Of a stretch of 64,000 nucleotides of DNA, positions 33,707 through 42,493 are shown piece after piece. Location of the stretch: assembly GCA_020636045.1 (NCBI GenBank), contig JACJYP010000001.1:62001-126000 (forward strand), given 5' to 3'. The position numbers were made by a program, and so were the translations under genes. The stretch is from Lewinellaceae bacterium (GTDB taxonomy: Bacteria; Bacteroidota; Bacteroidia; Chitinophagales; Saprospiraceae). The notes beneath the pieces are model-generated. The model made no database searches, had not been told where the DNA came from, and saw only the letters and a list, made by a program, of their open reading frames with translations. Positions within the stretch are counted from its first letter, which is position 1. Every line of letters begins with the position of its first letter.

Positions 33707-34813
33707 ATGCCAATGCTCCGCACACTATTGCTCCTGTGCTTCGTAATAGCCGGCATGTTGCCTGCTCAGGCCAATGGCCCGAAGCAGGAATTTACCCGCA
33801 CCATCAACCGCGAATTCGGCACAACCGTCGACGGCATGACGGCCCTTTACAATAAATACGGCACCGTCAATGTAAAGACCTGGCAGAACAATTCCGTCAA
33901 GATCGATATCACGATCGTGGTCAACGCCGGCAGCCAGCGCGAAGCCGACAAGATATTCGACCGTATCAAAGTGAATTTTGCCAATACGGCCGGCTATGTA
34001 AAGGCCGAAACGTTTATCGAAAAAAGCTCCGACTGGGGCTGGAATGGCAAATCGTGCGATTTCAAGATCAACTACGACGTGTCCATGCCCATGGCGAATC
34101 AGCTCGAGCTGAAAAACCGCTACGGCAACTCTTTCGTCGCCAACCTCAAGGGCAAGCTGATCGCAGAGATCAAATACGGCGACCTGCGTACCGAAAATAT
34201 CAACAACGACGCCGACATTAGCCTGGGCTACGGCAAAGCATACATTTCAAAGGTCAATAACCTGTACGGCCAGATCAGTTACGGCGAACTGACGGTCACC
34301 GAAGCACACGAGGTACAACTCGATACCAAGTATTCAGAATTGAAAAGCGACCGGATCAATACCCTCCGGCTGACATCCAAATACGACGACTTCGAGCTCG
34401 GTACGGTCGATGAGCTACGCCTGCAGACCAAATACGCCAACCTGCGCGTAAAAAATGCCGGCTCCGCCTACGTCACTGCGCAGTACACCGACGTAAAACT
34501 TGTCAATCTGGCCGAAACGGCTGATACCGACCTCAGTTACGGCAGCCTGAAAATCGAATCGGTGGCTCGTAATTTCTCCGAAGTCAACGTCGTGGGAAAA
34601 TACACCAACGTGCTGGTCGCCACCGAACGAAGCGTACCGTATCGCTTCAACCTGCAAAGTCAGAACGGCGACCTGAAAACACCCTCGGGCGCCATGTTCA
34701 GCCACAAAAACAACACCGGCAAGTCGAAAACGGTGGAAGGTTATGTCGGCGATGCGAATGCCAAAGGCCAGATCAAGGCCAAACTTCAGAACGGAGGAGT
34801 CGTGCTGAAATAA
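33707..34813 (+). CDS. Exported beta-solenoid (DUF4097-like) protein
   Basis: The protein has a signal peptide (MPMLRTLLLLCFVIAGMLPAQA) and a repetitive beta-rich body with many Lys-Tyr-Gly or Tyr-Gly turns (NKYGTVNVKTW, LKNRYGNSFVANL, EIKYGDLRTENI, TSKYDDFELGTV). This fits the right-handed solenoid or putative adhesin domain DUF4097. Length 368. I chose the ATG at 33707; the ATG at 33677 would overlap the previous gene by 20 bases and also keep the frame. It belongs to the sigma/anti-sigma operon and could be the envelope-stress sensor, an adhesin, or the anti-sigma partner; this is inference. A strong terminator follows. Confidence 0.75.
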   Translation: MPMLRTLLLLCFVIAGMLPAQANGPKQEFTRTINREFGTTVDGMTALYNKYGTVNVKTWQNNSVKIDITIVVNAGSQREADKIFDRIKVNFANTAGYVKAETFIEKSSDWGWNGKSCDFKINYDVSMPMANQLELKNRYGNSFVANLKGKLIAEIKYGDLRTENINNDADISLGYGKAYISKVNNLYGQISYGELTVTEAHEVQLDTKYSELKSDRINTLRLTSKYDDFELGTVDELRLQTKYANLRVKNAGSAYVTAQYTDVKLVNLAETADTDLSYGSLKIESVARNFSEVNVVGKYTNVLVATERSVPYRFNLQSQNGDLKTPSGAMFSHKNNTGKSKTVEGYVGDANAKGQIKAKLQNGGVVLK

Positions 34814-34848
34814 GGGCAAGCTGTTAACGAATTTTAAACTTTTACAGA

Positions 34849-34892
34849 GCCGGCCGGAAGCGCATCAACGCGCTTCCGGCCGGCCTTTTTTA
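34849..34892 (+). terminator. Rho-independent terminator after the ECF operon
   Basis: GCCGGCCGGAAGCGC pairs with GCGCTTCCGGCCGGC (15 bp, six-base loop) and is followed by six T residues, 36 bases after the stop codon. Confidence 0.95.
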
Positions 34893-34931
34893 TAACGAAC
34901 TGAATATCAACATACAATAATTCAACTCCAC

Positions 34932-34973
34932 AAGGCAGGGCCCAAACTTAACACTAACTTAAACTGCCTTTTT
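34932..34973 (+). promoter_or_regulatory. Small stem-loop with T-run in the TonB-receptor leader
   Basis: AAGGCAG (34932-34938) and CTGCCTT (34964-34970) pair around a 25-base loop and are followed by three more T residues (five T in all from 34969). It lies 56 bases before the receptor start; attenuator-like, but weak. The downstream GACCTTTG (34996-35003) may be the real promoter box. Confidence 0.3.
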
Positions 34974-35028
34974 CATGCGTTCGGGAGTGCTGAGAGACCT
35001 TTGCGACAGCAAATCTGTATCTCATTTT

Positions 35029-37818
35029 ATGAAACACACTCCCTACCTTTTCACACTACTGTTGTGTTTAAGCGTGTTTTCCCTTTTCGCGCAGCAAAAG
35101 GGTTCCATTACGGGCAAGATCATCGACGGCAAATATGCCGAAGCCCTGATCGGCGTTTCCGTTCGCCTCAATGAAGGTGGCGGCGCCGTCACCGATCTGG
35201 ACGGCAATTACATGATCGCCAACGTACCTCCGGGCACTTACACACTTACCCTCAATTACACAGGTTACCAGACTAAAGAGATCGGCGGTGTTGTCGTCAA
35301 AAACGGACAGGCAACCACGCTCGACGCTACCATGGAAGAGTACACAGCGCAAGCGATCTCGGAAGTGGTGATCGTAGCCAAAGCCAGCCGCGAGAGCATG
35401 AGCGCGCTCACCATCCTGCAAAAGACAAGCCCGACCATCGCGGACGGCATCAGCGCCGAGGTTATCAAGCGCACGCCTGATCGCACGACGGGCGAAGTGA
35501 TCCGCCGGGTGAGCGGGGCCAGTATCCAGGACAACAAGTTTGCCGTGATCCGCGGCCTCAACGACCGCTACAACATCGCCATGCTGAACGGCGCCATGCT
35601 CTCCAGCACCGAGCCCGACCGCAAAGCATTCTCCTTCGACCTGTTTCCCTCGGCCATGCTCGACAATCTGGTGGTAATGAAAACCGCCAGCGCCGACCTG
35701 CCGGGCGAATTTGCCGGAGGCGCTATCATTATCAATACCAAAGACATCCCTGAAGAGAACTACCTGAGTGTCAGCCTGAGCGGCGGCTACAACAACGTGA
35801 CCACTTTCAAGCCGCACCTCTCGGCGCAAGGTGGCGGCACAGACTGGCTGGGTATCGACGACGATACCCGCGCGCTGCCGGCAGGTTTTCCAAACACGAC
35901 CGACTTTAAAACATCGCCCAAAGATGAGCGCATCAGGCTCTCGGAAATGTTCCCCAACGACTGGGCCATCACCGAAAAAAGCAGCACCATGCCCAACACC
36001 AGCCTGCAAGTTGCTAGCGGGCTGGTCACCGATCCGCAAAAAAATGTGCAGTGGGGCACTACCCTTGCCTTCTCTTACAGCAATAGCAACCGCATTCAAA
36101 CCGCGCACCGTTCAGAATACGACCTCCAGCAAAAATTACAGGACTTCGACGACCAGCAGTTCAAAAACAATGTGCTGTGGGGCACCCTTTTAAATACAGC
36201 CCTGAAATTCAACAACAAGCATAAGTTGATCCTGCAAGGCACCTATTCGACCAACACCGACAACATCGTCAACGACCGTTTTGTCACCAACTACGAGCAG
36301 GTGCGCTACGAGAAGGCGACTTCGATCGAATATACGGAAAATCACCTGCTTACCACGCGACTCGGCGGCGAGCATACCCTCACCGAGAGCGGTGTCCGGC
36401 TGAGCTGGGGCGGCGGTTTCAACCGCAACACCCGCGACGTGCCATCCCTGCGCCGTCTTACCTATTTCCGCAACTTCGACGCTGAAGAAACCGATCCCTA
36501 TATTGCCTACATCCCGTTCGGCTCCTCCACGCTCAACAACGGCGGCCGTTTCTACTCCAGCCTTTCCGAGAATGTAGTGAACGGCAACCTCGATCTGACG
36601 GTGCCTTTTGCACTGGCAGGCAACAAGCAATCGGTAAAGGTCGGCGGCCTGTATCAGAAAAAAGACCGCAGCTTCGATGCACGTGTACTTGGTTACGTGC
36701 GCGCTACTGTAGGCGGGTTTAACAGCAGCCTGACCCGCCTGCCGCAGGATTCGATCTTTGCACCGGAAAATATCTACGATAAGGGATTCCTGCTGGACGA
36801 GATCACCAACGACGGCGACACCTACGATGCCAACTCGACGCTCAGCGCAGCGTATGTGCTGTTCGACAACAAAATCGCCGAAAAACTGCGCATTTCCTGG
36901 GGTGTGCGTATGGAGCGCTTCAACCAGCAACTCAACGCCATCAACTACTCGCAAATTCCGGTAAATATCGATCGCACTACTACGGACTGGCTGCCTTCAG
37001 CGAACGTCACGTATAGCCTAAATGACAAGCACCAGCTGCGTTTGTCGGCGTCGCGCACGGTGACACGCCCTGAATTCCGTGAACTGGCACCTTTCGCTTT
37101 CTACGACTTCTACCTGCCGGGTACCGTTCAGGGCGACACGACGCTGACCAGCGGAACGATCTATAACTACGATCTGCGCTACGAACTCTATCCGGGCCAG
37201 AACCAGTTGTTCAGCGTCAGCCTTTTCTACAAAAAATTCAACAACCCCGTCGAATTCACCTTCAGCAGCCAGGGCGCAGGTACCCGCAACTTCTCTTTCA
37301 TCAATGTGCCGAGTGCCGAAAACTATGGTTTTGAAGTGGAAATACGCAAAAACTTCGATTTCATCAACGCAGGCTGGGAAAGCCTGGTGTTTTTCACCAA
37401 TGCAGCCGTGATCCGCTCCAAGATCAACCTGGAAGGCGCCGGCGCCTACGACACCGATCGCGCCCTGCAGGGCCAGTCGCCTTATATTGTCAATGTCGGC
37501 CTCTCGCACAACTGGGTACAGACTGGCCTGAATACGACCCTGGTGTACAACATCATCGGCGACCGGGTAGCGCAGGTAGGTACCGACGGATACGCCGACA
37601 TTTACGAGCGCCACCGCAACCTGCTGGACTTCCAGCTCAGCAAGCGCGTCTGGGAGCGCGGTGAGATCAAACTGACCTGGAGCGACATTTTCCGCCCCGA
37701 TTTTATGTACTACCAGGACAACAACGCCGACCACAAATTCAACGAAGATGTGGACAACATCATGCAGCAACTGAACAACGGCAGTTCGATCACACTCGGA
37801 TTCAGCTACCGTTTCTAA
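35029..37818 (+). CDS. TonB-dependent outer-membrane receptor (carboxypeptidase-regulatory-like N-terminus)
   Basis: The protein (929 residues from MKHTPYLFTL) has a signal peptide ending near LFAQQ, an N-terminal CarboxypepD_reg-like domain (KGSITGKIIDGKYAEALIGV to about 115), a plug domain (about 130-260; KRTPDRTTGEVIRRVSGASI, VIRGLNDRYN) and a 22-strand TonB-dependent barrel ending NNGSSITLGFSYRF. The terminal Phe is typical of outer-membrane proteins. The in-frame region upstream to 34975 has no signal and lies across the putative promoter. No SusD-like partner follows. It sits after the sigma/anti-sigma operon and may be its target; the ligand is unknown. Confidence 0.94.
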   Translation: MKHTPYLFTLLLCLSVFSLFAQQKGSITGKIIDGKYAEALIGVSVRLNEGGGAVTDLDGNYMIANVPPGTYTLTLNYTGYQTKEIGGVVVKNGQATTLDATMEEYTAQAISEVVIVAKASRESMSALTILQKTSPTIADGISAEVIKRTPDRTTGEVIRRVSGASIQDNKFAVIRGLNDRYNIAMLNGAMLSSTEPDRKAFSFDLFPSAMLDNLVVMKTASADLPGEFAGGAIIINTKDIPEENYLSVSLSGGYNNVTTFKPHLSAQGGGTDWLGIDDDTRALPAGFPNTTDFKTSPKDERIRLSEMFPNDWAITEKSSTMPNTSLQVASGLVTDPQKNVQWGTTLAFSYSNSNRIQTAHRSEYDLQQKLQDFDDQQFKNNVLWGTLLNTALKFNNKHKLILQGTYSTNTDNIVNDRFVTNYEQVRYEKATSIEYTENHLLTTRLGGEHTLTESGVRLSWGGGFNRNTRDVPSLRRLTYFRNFDAEETDPYIAYIPFGSSTLNNGGRFYSSLSENVVNGNLDLTVPFALAGNKQSVKVGGLYQKKDRSFDARVLGYVRATVGGFNSSLTRLPQDSIFAPENIYDKGFLLDEITNDGDTYDANSTLSAAYVLFDNKIAEKLRISWGVRMERFNQQLNAINYSQIPVNIDRTTTDWLPSANVTYSLNDKHQLRLSASRTVTRPEFRELAPFAFYDFYLPGTVQGDTTLTSGTIYNYDLRYELYPGQNQLFSVSLFYKKFNNPVEFTFSSQGAGTRNFSFINVPSAENYGFEVEIRKNFDFINAGWESLVFFTNAAVIRSKINLEGAGAYDTDRALQGQSPYIVNVGLSHNWVQTGLNTTLVYNIIGDRVAQVGTDGYADIYERHRNLLDFQLSKRVWERGEIKLTWSDIFRPDFMYYQDNNADHKFNEDVDNIMQQLNNGSSITLGFSYRF

Positions 37819-37873
37819 AAAGCAGAAAGGCGCCCGCCGTCAATAAAACAGCGAAGCGCCTGCTGATAAAGAT

Positions 37874-37915
37874 TTGGATACAGATTTCAGTAGTTTAAAG
37901 GTTAGGAATTTGACT
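37874..37915. repeat. Short interspersed sequence, copy A
   Basis: TTTGGATACAGATTTCAG followed by TAAAGG and AATTTGAC in this intergenic stretch recurs, with a 16-bp hairpin inserted between its halves, at 42494-42592. Possibly a dispersed element; may be chance. Confidence 0.35.
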
Positions 37916-37919
37916 ACGC

Positions 37920-37953
37920 AACCCGGACGACGCAAGTTTGTCCGGGTTTTTTA
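37920..37953 (+). terminator. Rho-independent terminator after the TonB receptor
   Basis: ACCCGGAC (37921-37928) pairs with GTCCGGGT (37940-37947), 11-base loop, then TTTTTATTT on the plus strand. It also faces the convergent RDD gene. Confidence 0.8.
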
Positions 37954-37954
37954 T

Positions 37955-38713
37955 TTACCGCGTCAGTACAATGTAATCCAGCAACAGTGTTTTTAAAAAC
38001 TCCGGTTCGCTGGCGGGGCGCTGATCGATATCCAGCATATCCATAAGCCGCGCCGTAAGTTCTCCAAGCAAGGCATTGTGGGCGGTATTGGGGAATTGCT
38101 GCCAGCGGTTCAGCACTTTTTTTATGTAGATCATATCATGCTCGCCGAGCCGGCTCACCTGCGGGTAGACCGGCTGATACCGTTCCAGGGAGTAGATATT
38201 CAGGATATCTTCCAGCCGGTAATTGATGCGTGCGCTGTGCAACTTTATCACGGTAGTATTGGCGGCCATATCGCCCAGCCGCTGACTTTTTCCCGTCGTT
38301 TTGATCAGCAACGAGCCGATGATGCCGGCTGAAAAAAACGAATCGACGAGGTGCAGTAAAGCGCGCATCACGACGTCGCTCCACTCCGGGTCTTTTCCGT
38401 CGAGGCGAACGACCCTGATGTTGAGCGCCATTTTCCCGGGGGTACGCCCGGCATTCCATATTTCAAAAAAAATGTTGTAGAAGAAGTAAAAAAGAAATGG
38501 CAGGAGAAAGAATGCGAAGCCCAGATCGAAGCCGCTGTCGCGAAAAACTGCCGAAAGCAGCGGGCGAAGCAGTAGCAGGAACAGCAGAAAATAGCTAATC
38601 ACAAAGACCACCAGGTCGAGCAGCCAGGCGAGCATACGCTCACGCAACAGTGCCAGTTCGTATTCGATGGTCACATTTTGCGTTGTAGTGATCTCGATCG
38701 TTTTCTGTGCCAT
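37955..38713 (-). CDS. RDD-family membrane protein
   Basis: The 252-residue protein has an N-terminal polar stretch, then two adjacent helices (about 29-60), a third (about 63-85), the loop WNAGRTPGKMALNIRVVRLDG and a fourth around residues 115-140. The RDD pattern (R, D, D in helices 1 and 2) is visible in RERMLAWLLDLVVF. The C-terminal 80 residues are helical. RDD proteins are uncharacterised or linked to transport. It is 10 bases downstream of dapD on the same strand, so it is probably co-transcribed as the last gene of mlaE-dapD-rdd. Confidence 0.85.
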   Translation of the reverse strand: MAQKTIEITTTQNVTIEYELALLRERMLAWLLDLVVFVISYFLLFLLLLRPLLSAVFRDSGFDLGFAFFLLPFLFYFFYNIFFEIWNAGRTPGKMALNIRVVRLDGKDPEWSDVVMRALLHLVDSFFSAGIIGSLLIKTTGKSQRLGDMAANTTVIKLHSARINYRLEDILNIYSLERYQPVYPQVSRLGEHDMIYIKKVLNRWQQFPNTAHNALLGELTARLMDMLDIDQRPASEPEFLKTLLLDYIVLTR

Positions 38714-38723
38714 TTTTATTTGT

Positions 38724-39542
38724 TCAAGCGGATACCTGGTAATCGCGCAGCGCGTCGTTGAGCGACACTTTTTTGTCGGTGCTTTCCTTGCGCTGCCCGA
38801 TGATCAGGGCGCAGGCCACCTGGTATTCGCCCGCAGGAAAACGCCGTGTATAGGTGCCGGGGATCACGACGGAGCGCGCCGGCACGCGGCCCTTGCGGAT
38901 AACGGGCTCGTCGCCCGTGACGTCGATGATGTGCGTACTTTGGGTCAGCACCACATTGGCGCCAAGCACTGACTCGCGCTCCACATGCACCCCTTCCACC
39001 ACGATACAGCGCGAACCGATGAAACACTCGTCCTCGATGATCGTGGGCGTCGCCTGCGGCGGCTCCAGCACCCCGCCGATACCTACGCCGCCTGCCAGGT
39101 GCACGTTGCGGCCGATCTGTGCGCAGGAGCCCACCGTGGCCCAGGTATCCACCATGGTGCCTGCGCCTACCCAGGCGCCGATATTCACGTACGAGGGCAT
39201 CAGGATGGCGCCTTTTTCTATGAAAGAGCCATGCCGCGCCAGGGCCTGGGGCACCACACGCACGCCTTTCGCTGCAAAGCCTGTTTTAAGCGGTATTTTA
39301 TCGTGAAACTCAAAGGGGCCCACTTCAATGGTGCTCATCTCCTGGATCGGAAAATACATCAGCACGGCCTTTTTTATCCACTCATGCGTGACCCACGTGC
39401 CATCGTCAGCGGGCTCGGCCACGCGAATCACCCCCGAATCGAGCAGGGCGATCACTTCGCGTACCACTTGCCGCACTGCCTCGCTCTGCAATTGTGAACG
39501 GTCGTCCCAGGCCGATTCGATTGTTTTTTTTAAATGCTCCAT
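38724..39542 (-). CDS. dapD: Tetrahydrodipicolinate N-succinyltransferase (DapD)
   Basis: DapD adds succinyl from succinyl-CoA to tetrahydrodipicolinate in the lysine/diaminopimelate pathway. The 272-residue protein has an N-terminal helical part and a left-handed parallel beta-helix of hexapeptide repeats from about residue 105 to 230 (GAILMPSYVNIGAWVGAG, VGSCAQIGRNVHLAGG), with DECFIGSRCIVVEG. It is 40 bases after mlaE, with a TTTCCAG tandem repeat between. No other lysine gene is near. Confidence 0.96.
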   Translation of the reverse strand: MEHLKKTIESAWDDRSQLQSEAVRQVVREVIALLDSGVIRVAEPADDGTWVTHEWIKKAVLMYFPIQEMSTIEVGPFEFHDKIPLKTGFAAKGVRVVPQALARHGSFIEKGAILMPSYVNIGAWVGAGTMVDTWATVGSCAQIGRNVHLAGGVGIGGVLEPPQATPTIIEDECFIGSRCIVVEGVHVERESVLGANVVLTQSTHIIDVTGDEPVIRKGRVPARSVVIPGTYTRRFPAGEYQVACALIIGQRKESTDKKVSLNDALRDYQVSA

Positions 39543-39558
39543 CTATGAACAGTTACAA

Positions 39559-39582
39559 TTTCCAGTTTCCAGTTTCCAGTTT
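39559..39582. repeat. Heptanucleotide tandem repeat TTTCCAG (three and a half units)
   Basis: Three perfect TTTCCAG units plus a TTT start directly abut the mlaE stop codon, in the 40-base gap to dapD. Confidence 0.85.
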
Positions 39583-40341
39583 CTACCCCGTCAGCAATAC
39601 GGCGATCAGGTAATCGGCCAGCAGGATCAGGATATCGCTGAACACAACCGCCCGCGTACTTGCCTGACCGAGTTCGATGCTGCCGCCTTTTACATAGTAG
39701 CCCTGATAGCACGATACGCTGGTCAGGATGGTGGCAAACACGACCGACTTGACGTACATCATGAATACGTTGTACGGCTCAAAAAAGGAGCGCACGCCCT
39801 GGATGTATTCCGCATCGGTGATCAGCCCCGTCGGAACGCTGGCCAGATAGCCGCCGATCACCGCTACAAATGCAGAAAAGGTCACCAGCAGCGGGATTAC
39901 GAATACGGCCGCGATCAATTTGGGCATGATCAGGTAAGCAGCCGTGTTGACTCCCATGACTTCCATCGCATCGATGTGCTCCTTCTGGCGCATGCCGCCG
40001 ATCTCCGCAGCCATATTGGAGCCCACTTTCCCGGCCAGCACGAGGCAGGTGATCGTCGGCGACAACTCGATCAGGGCAAGGTCGCGGACAATGTAGCCGA
40101 TATAATAGCGTGGCACCAGTTGTCCATCGAGCTGATAGGCAAATTGCACGGCCGCCACGGCGCCGATAAAGACCGAGATCAGGCAAACGATGATCAGGGA
40201 GCCGACCCCGATGTCGTTCATCTGGCGCATCGTCTCTTTCCAGTACATGGAAAACTTCTCCGGCCGCGCCAGCGCCTGTTTCATCATCAGCAGGTAGCGC
40301 CCCAGATGGCTGAGGTAGTTGTACTTAGATAAAAAATCCAT
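39583..40341 (-). CDS. mlaE: MlaE-family ABC transporter permease
   Basis: This is the permease of a Mla-type phospholipid transport system that maintains outer-membrane asymmetry. The 252 residues have about five membrane helices and the MlaE hallmark VLAGKVGSNMAAEIGGMRQKEHIDAMEVMGVNTAAYL. The ATPase (MlaF) and MCE (MlaD) partners are not in the window. It starts the unit mlaE-dapD-rdd and is divergent from the SDR gene. Confidence 0.93.
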   Translation of the reverse strand: MDFLSKYNYLSHLGRYLLMMKQALARPEKFSMYWKETMRQMNDIGVGSLIIVCLISVFIGAVAAVQFAYQLDGQLVPRYYIGYIVRDLALIELSPTITCLVLAGKVGSNMAAEIGGMRQKEHIDAMEVMGVNTAAYLIMPKLIAAVFVIPLLVTFSAFVAVIGGYLASVPTGLITDAEYIQGVRSFFEPYNVFMMYVKSVVFATILTSVSCYQGYYVKGGSIELGQASTRAVVFSDILILLADYLIAVLLTG

Positions 40342-40374
40342 ACGTATTCGAACGCCTTGGAGGCTAATTACACA

Positions 40375-40385
40375 CCAAAGGTTGG
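40375..40385. repeat. Half-element CCAAAGGTTGG upstream of the SDR gene
   Basis: Reverse complement of the 3445-3455 sequence; 39 bases upstream of the SDR start. Confidence 0.45.
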
Positions 40386-40423
40386 CTTTTTTTCAAAACT
40401 TTGGGCCAAATTACGATACACCC

Positions 40424-41131
40424 ATGGAAAAAACAGCAGTTGTCACCGGCGGCACCAAAGGCCTGGGCAGGGCCATTGCCGAAATTTTTGCAGAAAACGG
40501 CTTCGATATCTGTGTATGCGCACGTACGGAGGCCGATCTGGAAGCCATGCAGCAGGAATGGCGCACGCGATTCCCCCACTTGCGCCTGCACACTTGTCCG
40601 GCCGACGTGGGAAAAAAAGCGGAAGTGCTGGAATTCGCTGATTTTGTTCGCAGCACCTGGCCTGCGGTCGGGGTGCTGGTCAACAACGCGGGCATTTACC
40701 TGCCCGGGGGCGTCTCCGACGAGCCGGAGGGCACGCTCGAAACCCTGCTGGAGACTAACCTGTTCAGCGCCTACCACCTCACCCGCGCCTTGCTGCCGTC
40801 GATGGTGCCGCACCGCAGCGGCCATATTTTCAATATGTGCTCTATTGCCAGCATCACGGCTTATCCCAACGGCGGCTCCTACACCATTTCCAAATACGCC
40901 ATGTTGGGGTTTTCCAAATCCCTGCGCGAAGAGCTGAAAAAGGTCGGCATCAAGGTCACCTCCATCATGCCTGGGGCCACATGGTCCGATTCCTGGCACG
41001 GTGCGGACTACCCCGCCGAACGCCTCATGCAGTCATCCGATGTTGCAAAAGCAATATGGGGGTGCTACAATCTGTCCGACGCTGCCGTCGTGGAGGAATT
41101 GATCATCCGGCCGCAACTGGGCGATCTGTAA
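40424..41131 (+). CDS. Short-chain dehydrogenase/reductase (SDR)
   Basis: This NAD(P)-dependent oxidoreductase has 235 residues from MEKTAVVTGG. It shows the cofactor motif TGGTKGLG (8-15), NNAG (87-90), catalytic Ser140 in MCSIAS and the YxxxK pair Tyr153/Lys157 in YTISK, all in a classical SDR of minimal length. The substrate is not deducible. The in-frame extension to 40319 overlaps the mlaE gene and is not believed. It converges with the TIGR02757 gene. Confidence 0.9.
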   Translation: MEKTAVVTGGTKGLGRAIAEIFAENGFDICVCARTEADLEAMQQEWRTRFPHLRLHTCPADVGKKAEVLEFADFVRSTWPAVGVLVNNAGIYLPGGVSDEPEGTLETLLETNLFSAYHLTRALLPSMVPHRSGHIFNMCSIASITAYPNGGSYTISKYAMLGFSKSLREELKKVGIKVTSIMPGATWSDSWHGADYPAERLMQSSDVAKAIWGCYNLSDAAVVEELIIRPQLGDL

Positions 41132-41144
41132 AAAAGAGTGGCGC

Positions 41145-41996
41145 TCAGGGGCCGAAAAAATCCTTGTTTTCCAGCACGCCCAATCCGAACAACGCGAAAT
41201 CGTACTTCACGGGATCGTCCGGATCGAAGGCCCTGAGGTTTTCGGTGAGTTCAAGCACGGCTTTCCAGTCGGCCTGCCTGCGGTTGAGCAGCCCCAGCCG
41301 CCGTGCCACGCGTTCCACATGCACATCCAGGGGTATCAGCAGCTGCGCGGGACGAATGCGCTTCCACATCCCGAAGTCAACACCGGAAGCGTCGTGGCGC
41401 ACCATCCAGCGCAGGAACATATTGATCCGCTTGCAGGTGGATCCACGCTCGGGGGTGGCAACGTGTTTGCGCGTGCGTTCGGGCGCGTACGGATGATCGA
41501 AAAAGAAGCGATGAAATCCCGTCAGCGCATGTTCCGTGGTCGCATCATCCGGCCCGAGATGTTGCGCAAAAGCCGTTTCAAGCGTATCGTGGTTGCGGTA
41601 ATATTGCTGGAAAAATTCGAGGAACCAGAGAGTATCAGTCGCCTGGAAAGTCCGGTGTTTGAATTCCAGGAACCGGCGGCGGTCCTTTTCTTCATGCCCG
41701 ACGATAAATTCGTAGGGCGCCCCGTCCATCAGATCGGTCAGCCGCCGGGCGTTTTGTATGATGGTCTTGCGTTGCCCCCAGGCCAGCGTAGCAGTCCAGA
41801 AACCCATGATCTCGCGATCCTGCGGCCGGGCGAGCCCGTGCGGGATGGAAATGGGGTCGCCGGAGATAAAATCGGGCGTATTGAAACGCCGGACGGCGTC
41901 ATCCAAAAAGGATTTCAATTGTGCGGGTGCGATCGTCAAGAATTCCGGTTTTTTTGCAAAAATAGCCGCCTTCCGTAGAAGAAAAAACCGACTCAT
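41145..41996 (-). CDS. TIGR02757 family protein (DUF2400)
   Basis: The 283-residue protein from MSRFFLLRKA matches the TIGR02757/DUF2400 family of Bacteroidota and relatives: DFISGDPISIPHGL, FWTATLAWGQRKTII, RFFFDHPYAPERTRKH, LIPLDVHVERVARRLGLL. The family function is unknown, though its helical architecture resembles DNA-glycosylase HhH folds (WxLxxWxxxK is not obvious here). The upstream in-frame extension by 16 residues has no support. It is transcribed toward the SDR gene and away from the 42072-42488 gene. Confidence 0.88.
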   Translation of the reverse strand: MSRFFLLRKAAIFAKKPEFLTIAPAQLKSFLDDAVRRFNTPDFISGDPISIPHGLARPQDREIMGFWTATLAWGQRKTIIQNARRLTDLMDGAPYEFIVGHEEKDRRRFLEFKHRTFQATDTLWFLEFFQQYYRNHDTLETAFAQHLGPDDATTEHALTGFHRFFFDHPYAPERTRKHVATPERGSTCKRINMFLRWMVRHDASGVDFGMWKRIRPAQLLIPLDVHVERVARRLGLLNRRQADWKAVLELTENLRAFDPDDPVKYDFALFGLGVLENKDFFGP

Positions 41997-42071
41997 GTTC
42001 CCATCAGCCGGTTTCCGCAAAATGATTTTTCCTCTTATGATCACCTGCGTTTTACGAGATGTGTCCGGAGC

Positions 42072-42488
42072 TCAGCGCACCGTTTCCGTTTTCTTCGCGG
42101 GTTTCGTGGCAGCTTGCTTCTTCCGAGCGGTCGCTTTGCCTGGTGGCGTTTTGCGGGCAGGTTTTTTTGTTTCGGGCGAGGGGGGCGGATTTTTCAGGTA
42201 ATCCTCCAGCCAGCTGTGCAGCCGGTATTTGGCGAGCTGGCTGCCGGCGCGGTGGTAGGCTTCCATGCATTTTGCCTGCCGGAAGGCCGTCAGCGATTCG
42301 ATCAGTTCGCCCTTGTTTTTTTTGCCCTGCCGGATGGCCTCCTGATAGGCCGTTTTGGCAGCCGATTTTGCGGCCCTGGCCTGCTCGCGCTCCGCTTTTG
42401 CAGTTTCGTATGCAGTATGAAGGCTTTCAAATTCGGCATTGCCTTCCAGGGCGCCCCTTTTGATCAGGGTTTCCATTTTCTTTTTCAT
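42072..42488 (-). CDS. Hypothetical basic protein with helical core and Lys-rich tail
   Basis: I do not recognise this 138-residue product (start MKKKMETLIK). Residues about 10-90 are a long helix with heptad character (ESLHTAYETAKAEREQARAA), and the C-terminal 35 residues are Lys/Pro/Ala-rich (KKPARKTPPGKATARKK), similar in composition to histone H1-like proteins. The longer reading to 42563 arises from the hairpin at 42516-42567 and is rejected. It has no close partner. It could bind nucleic acids; this is composition-based inference. Confidence 0.6.
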   Translation of the reverse strand: MKKKMETLIKRGALEGNAEFESLHTAYETAKAEREQARAAKSAAKTAYQEAIRQGKKNKGELIESLTAFRQAKCMEAYHRAGSQLAKYRLHSWLEDYLKNPPPSPETKKPARKTPPGKATARKKQAATKPAKKTETVR

Positions 42489-42493
42489 AAACT

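Noticed and set aside
34975..35030. TPP-riboswitch-like CTGAGAGACC in the TonB receptor leader
   Set aside because: Only the CTGAGA fragment resembles the THI element; the second conserved part (ACCTGATCTGG...) is missing.
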